14,756 nt of DNA, from assembly GCA_030642205.1 (NCBI GenBank), contig DAOWOF010000031.1:1-14756 (forward strand). The letters run 5' to 3'. The stretch comes from Desulfobacteraceae bacterium (GTDB taxonomy: Bacteria > Desulfobacterota > DSM-4660 > Desulfatiglandales > Desulfatiglandaceae). A program made the translations under genes and the position numbers. This document shows positions 13,115-14,756 of the stretch, piece after piece (position 1 is the first letter of the stretch; each line of letters begins with the position of its first letter). The notes beneath the pieces were generated by a model. The model made no database searches. It was given only the letters and a program-made list of their open reading frames with translations, and was not told the DNA's origin.

Positions 13115-13663
13115 TTAAATCACCTTTTTTTCCTCAATTGCCACAAGATCATCATGACCTGTTTCTTTTAAGTAAACATTGATAGTTTCATCTAAACTGG
13201 TTTCCCATACCCCGCCGATATAATTTGCTGAAATAGGCAATTCGCGATATTGAGGCCCCCTGTCAACCAGAACCGCTAACTCAATTTTATTAGGCCGGCC
13301 ATAATCCATTAAAGCATCCATGGCGGCTCGAACAGTTCTTCCTGTAAAAAGGACATCATCAACCAGAATTATAGTTTTACCGTCGATAGAAAAGGGTAAA
13401 TCTGTCTTTCCGACAACAGGTGTAGGGCCGATCCTTGTCCAGTCGTCACGATACATTGTGATGTCAAGAATTCCAACAGGTGGTGGCAGTATATGGAGAT
13501 TCGTAATAACCTCTTTAATTCTTCCTGCCAAAAATGCGCCGCAGGTTCGAATACCAATAATAGCAAGTTCTTTCATTAAAGGGTTCTTTGCTACGATTTC
13601 CAGGGCTATTTCATTGATTTTTTGAGGAATATCTTCGGCCTTTAAAATTGTCTTTTTTTTCAT
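13115..13663 (-). CDS. pyrR: PyrR: pyr regulator / uracil phosphoribosyltransferase
   Basis: A 182-residue type I phosphoribosyltransferase, the usual PyrR length. The PRPP-binding loop is IILVDDVLFTGRTVRAAMDAL (from residue 98), preceded by DITMYRDDW (67-75) and GIRTCGAFLAGRI (37-49), and followed by LVDRGPQYRELPISANYIG, all characteristic. PyrR converts uracil and PRPP to UMP and, in Gram-positives, binds pyr mRNA to control attenuation. In the GIRTxG motif the usual Arg or Gly is Cys41. No pyr biosynthesis gene is adjacent; instead pyrR is first of a pair with an unknown protein. Its ribosome site (GAGGT, 11 nt before ATG) lies within the end of a repeat element in the leader. Whether this PyrR regulates RNA or acts only as UPRTase is open. 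Confidence 0.93.
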   Translation of the reverse strand: MKKKTILKAEDIPQKINEIALEIVAKNPLMKELAIIGIRTCGAFLAGRIKEVITNLHILPPPVGILDITMYRDDWTRIGPTPVVGKTDLPFSIDGKTIILVDDVLFTGRTVRAAMDALMDYGRPNKIELAVLVDRGPQYRELPISANYIGGVWETSLDETINVYLKETGHDDLVAIEEKKVI

Positions 13664-13674
13664 ATTATTTGAGA

Positions 13675-13804
13675 ACCTCGTAAAATGTCAGAGTGCCTTT
13701 TTACCTGGTGGGTGAGGATTACTCCCTACCCCGCCATTTGAAGTAAATTCAAATGGTTCCACCCCAAAGCTGAGGATTATCCACCTTTGGCCTTTTTACG
13801 AGGT
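13675..13804. repeat. 130-bp MITE-like repeat element in the pyrR leader
   Basis: The ends are perfect 11-bp inverted repeats, ACCTCGTAAAA (13675-13685) and TTTTACGAGGT (13794-13804). Inside are a perfect 9-bp hairpin, CCATTTGAA (13734-13742) with TTCAAATGG (13748-13756), a 10-nt direct repeat GCCTTTTTAC (13695-13704, 13790-13799) and a twice-used TGAGGATTA. There is no coding frame and no clear target duplication. A matching single end lies at 9843-9853. I associate this kind of element with dispersed intergenic repeats of Desulfobacterales, from memory only. Confidence 0.7.
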
Positions 13805-13875
13805 CATCAGAAGATAGGAATATCAGGTTTTTATTCAGGTAGCAAGTGATTAAGAACTAGTCTTTGTTTCAAAAA

Positions 13876-13904
13876 AGTATATTTAGAATACTTGAGTGTG
13901 TCAA
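13876..13904 (-). promoter_or_regulatory. Sigma-70-type promoter of pyrR
   Basis: On the minus strand TTGACA (13899-13904) and TATACT (13876-13881) are separated by exactly 17 bp: a perfect -35 and a 5/6 -10. The start would be near 13870, giving a leader of about 205 nt that contains the whole 130-bp repeat element. Confidence 0.75.
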
Positions 13905-14756
13905 ATTTATATTGTCATTTAGCTTAATTAATTAGAATAAAAATGGAGTCAATCCTATATCCTCATGTTAAGAGAAAAATAAAGAGTGCATAATATCAAA
14001 AAGTTAAGCATACACTTTGATTTCGGACATATCTTTACCTATAGCTCCACCAGGAACTTTAGCAAATTTTGTGACGAGACTCTCTCTTAGGACTACAACT
14101 CTAGGCAATTAAATTTATTGATTTACAGTAAGTCTATCTCATTTTATATAATGTCTCTCCTAAATTCATTATAATCAGGATCTTTTATTGGAAGAGATAC
14201 TTTCTAAACCTTAACAAGCATATAGGCATAAATATTTATATTTTTTTCACAGATAAGATTTACTATGAAGCTTTACCTCAAAGAATTTATAGCCTTATGC
14301 ATATCAATTTTTTAATTGACAACTCAAGAAATTCGAGTTAATACTTAAACTAATTTAATCAATCGTAAGATTATCATGAAAATCAAGCTTTAAGAAAAGG
14401 CTTTTGATAAATTTGAAGATATTCTTCAAAAGGTCACAAATTGCATTTTTTTTAATGGCCGTGAACATCATGTGCATTGTTCGGTCTCGTAATACCCGAT
14501 TATTACAAGACATCACACCTTACCCTTGATGCTCACCGAAAAAAATCAATTTATAACCTTCCGAAGTATAGTAGTCAATTCAAGATAATCAAAAAAAATC
14601 TCCGAATAAGTGTATCGCTTTTTCAACTTTAACCATAAGTTATATATTTTCTTATAATTACCAATACCCTTTAGCAAAAAATTATCAGAATTAAATCTGG
14701 ATAAAAAGAGTCAGAATTTTTCAAATGACCTTCTGCGGAGCATGGTTGATGCTTAC
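13905..14756. other. Right-end stretch, mostly non-coding
   Basis: About 850 bp with frequent stops in all frames I followed. It holds a 34-codon frame on the minus strand at 14004-14108 and two small palindromes: TTTGAAGATATTCTTCAAA (14412-14430), and GTAATA (14489-14494) with TATTAC (14501-14506). I recognise no RNA gene, and see no start of a gene running off the right edge. Confidence 0.5.
14004..14108 (-). pseudogene. Short open frame, possible gene-end remnant
   Basis: From TTG 14108 to TAA 14004 the minus strand reads 34 codons, LPRVVVLRESLVTKFAKVPG followed by GAIGKDMSEIKVYA. The composition looks protein-like and codon use seems ordinary, unlike the DNA around it, but there is no ribosome site and a stop lies just upstream. 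It may be the decayed C-terminus of a gene or a chance frame. I cannot name a family. Confidence 0.25.

Noticed and set aside
13320..13625. 101-codon plus-strand frame opposite pyrR
   Set aside because: Antisense shadow of a well-conserved gene, without start signals.
1..14756. CRISPR array, tRNA, rRNA or phage genes
   Set aside because: I looked for regularly spaced direct repeats, tRNA T-loop patterns and phage-type products and found none.

Overview
The window is AT-rich DNA that most resembles an anaerobic, sulfate-reducing-type member of the Desulfobacterota (Desulfobacterales-like). The grounds are a membrane-sector (F0) ATP synthase cluster separated from F1 genes, rotor subunits with a sodium-type ion site, a DUF1329 periplasmic protein, a probable selenocysteine-encoding small gene, and an intergenic repeat with ACCTCGTAAAA ends of a kind I associate with this phylum. 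The taxonomic call is inference; no rRNA or tRNA is present.

Layout. 1-410: a probable 56-residue membrane selenoprotein on the plus strand, with two hairpins upstream. 407-4268 (minus strand): an F0-only operon read from a near-consensus sigma-70 promoter at 4240-4268, in the order atpZ-like (apparently an ATT start), atpI, atpB (subunit a), a four-hairpin fused subunit c, a single-hairpin subunit c, and two b-type stator genes. No F1 gene (alpha, beta, gamma, delta, epsilon) is in the window. 4301-4675: the C-terminal remnant of an IS4-type transposase just behind that promoter. 5103-6464 (minus): a secreted DUF1329 protein with its own promoter, a leader of about 330 nt and a hairpin terminator. 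6991-9829 (plus): an EI24/CysZ-type membrane protein, a CbpA-type J-protein and a PP-loop tRNA-thiolation-type enzyme. 9878-10753 (minus): an unknown coiled-coil membrane protein. 11109-11945 (plus): a fumarylacetoacetate-hydrolase-family enzyme. 11952-13663 (minus): pyrR followed by a tightly coupled unknown 386-residue protein, read from a strong promoter at 13876-13904 through a 130-bp repeat element lodged in the leader. About 850 bp at the right end look non-coding apart from a 34-codon fragment.

The most remarkable system is the ATPase rotor. The 324-residue subunit c holds four complete hairpins. Only the first keeps an ion-binding carboxylate; the other three have Gln in its place. 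The neighbouring 82-residue subunit c has a complete two-carboxylate Na+-type site (E32, V63, E65, S66, Y70). A ring mixing the two would carry fewer ions than hairpins, which changes the ion/ATP ratio. Two further points stand out: the candidate selenoprotein (TGA at 324-326, open downstream to 410, with a SECIS-like stem-loop), and the repeat before pyrR, whose end supplies the pyrR ribosome-binding site and can pair with its other end.
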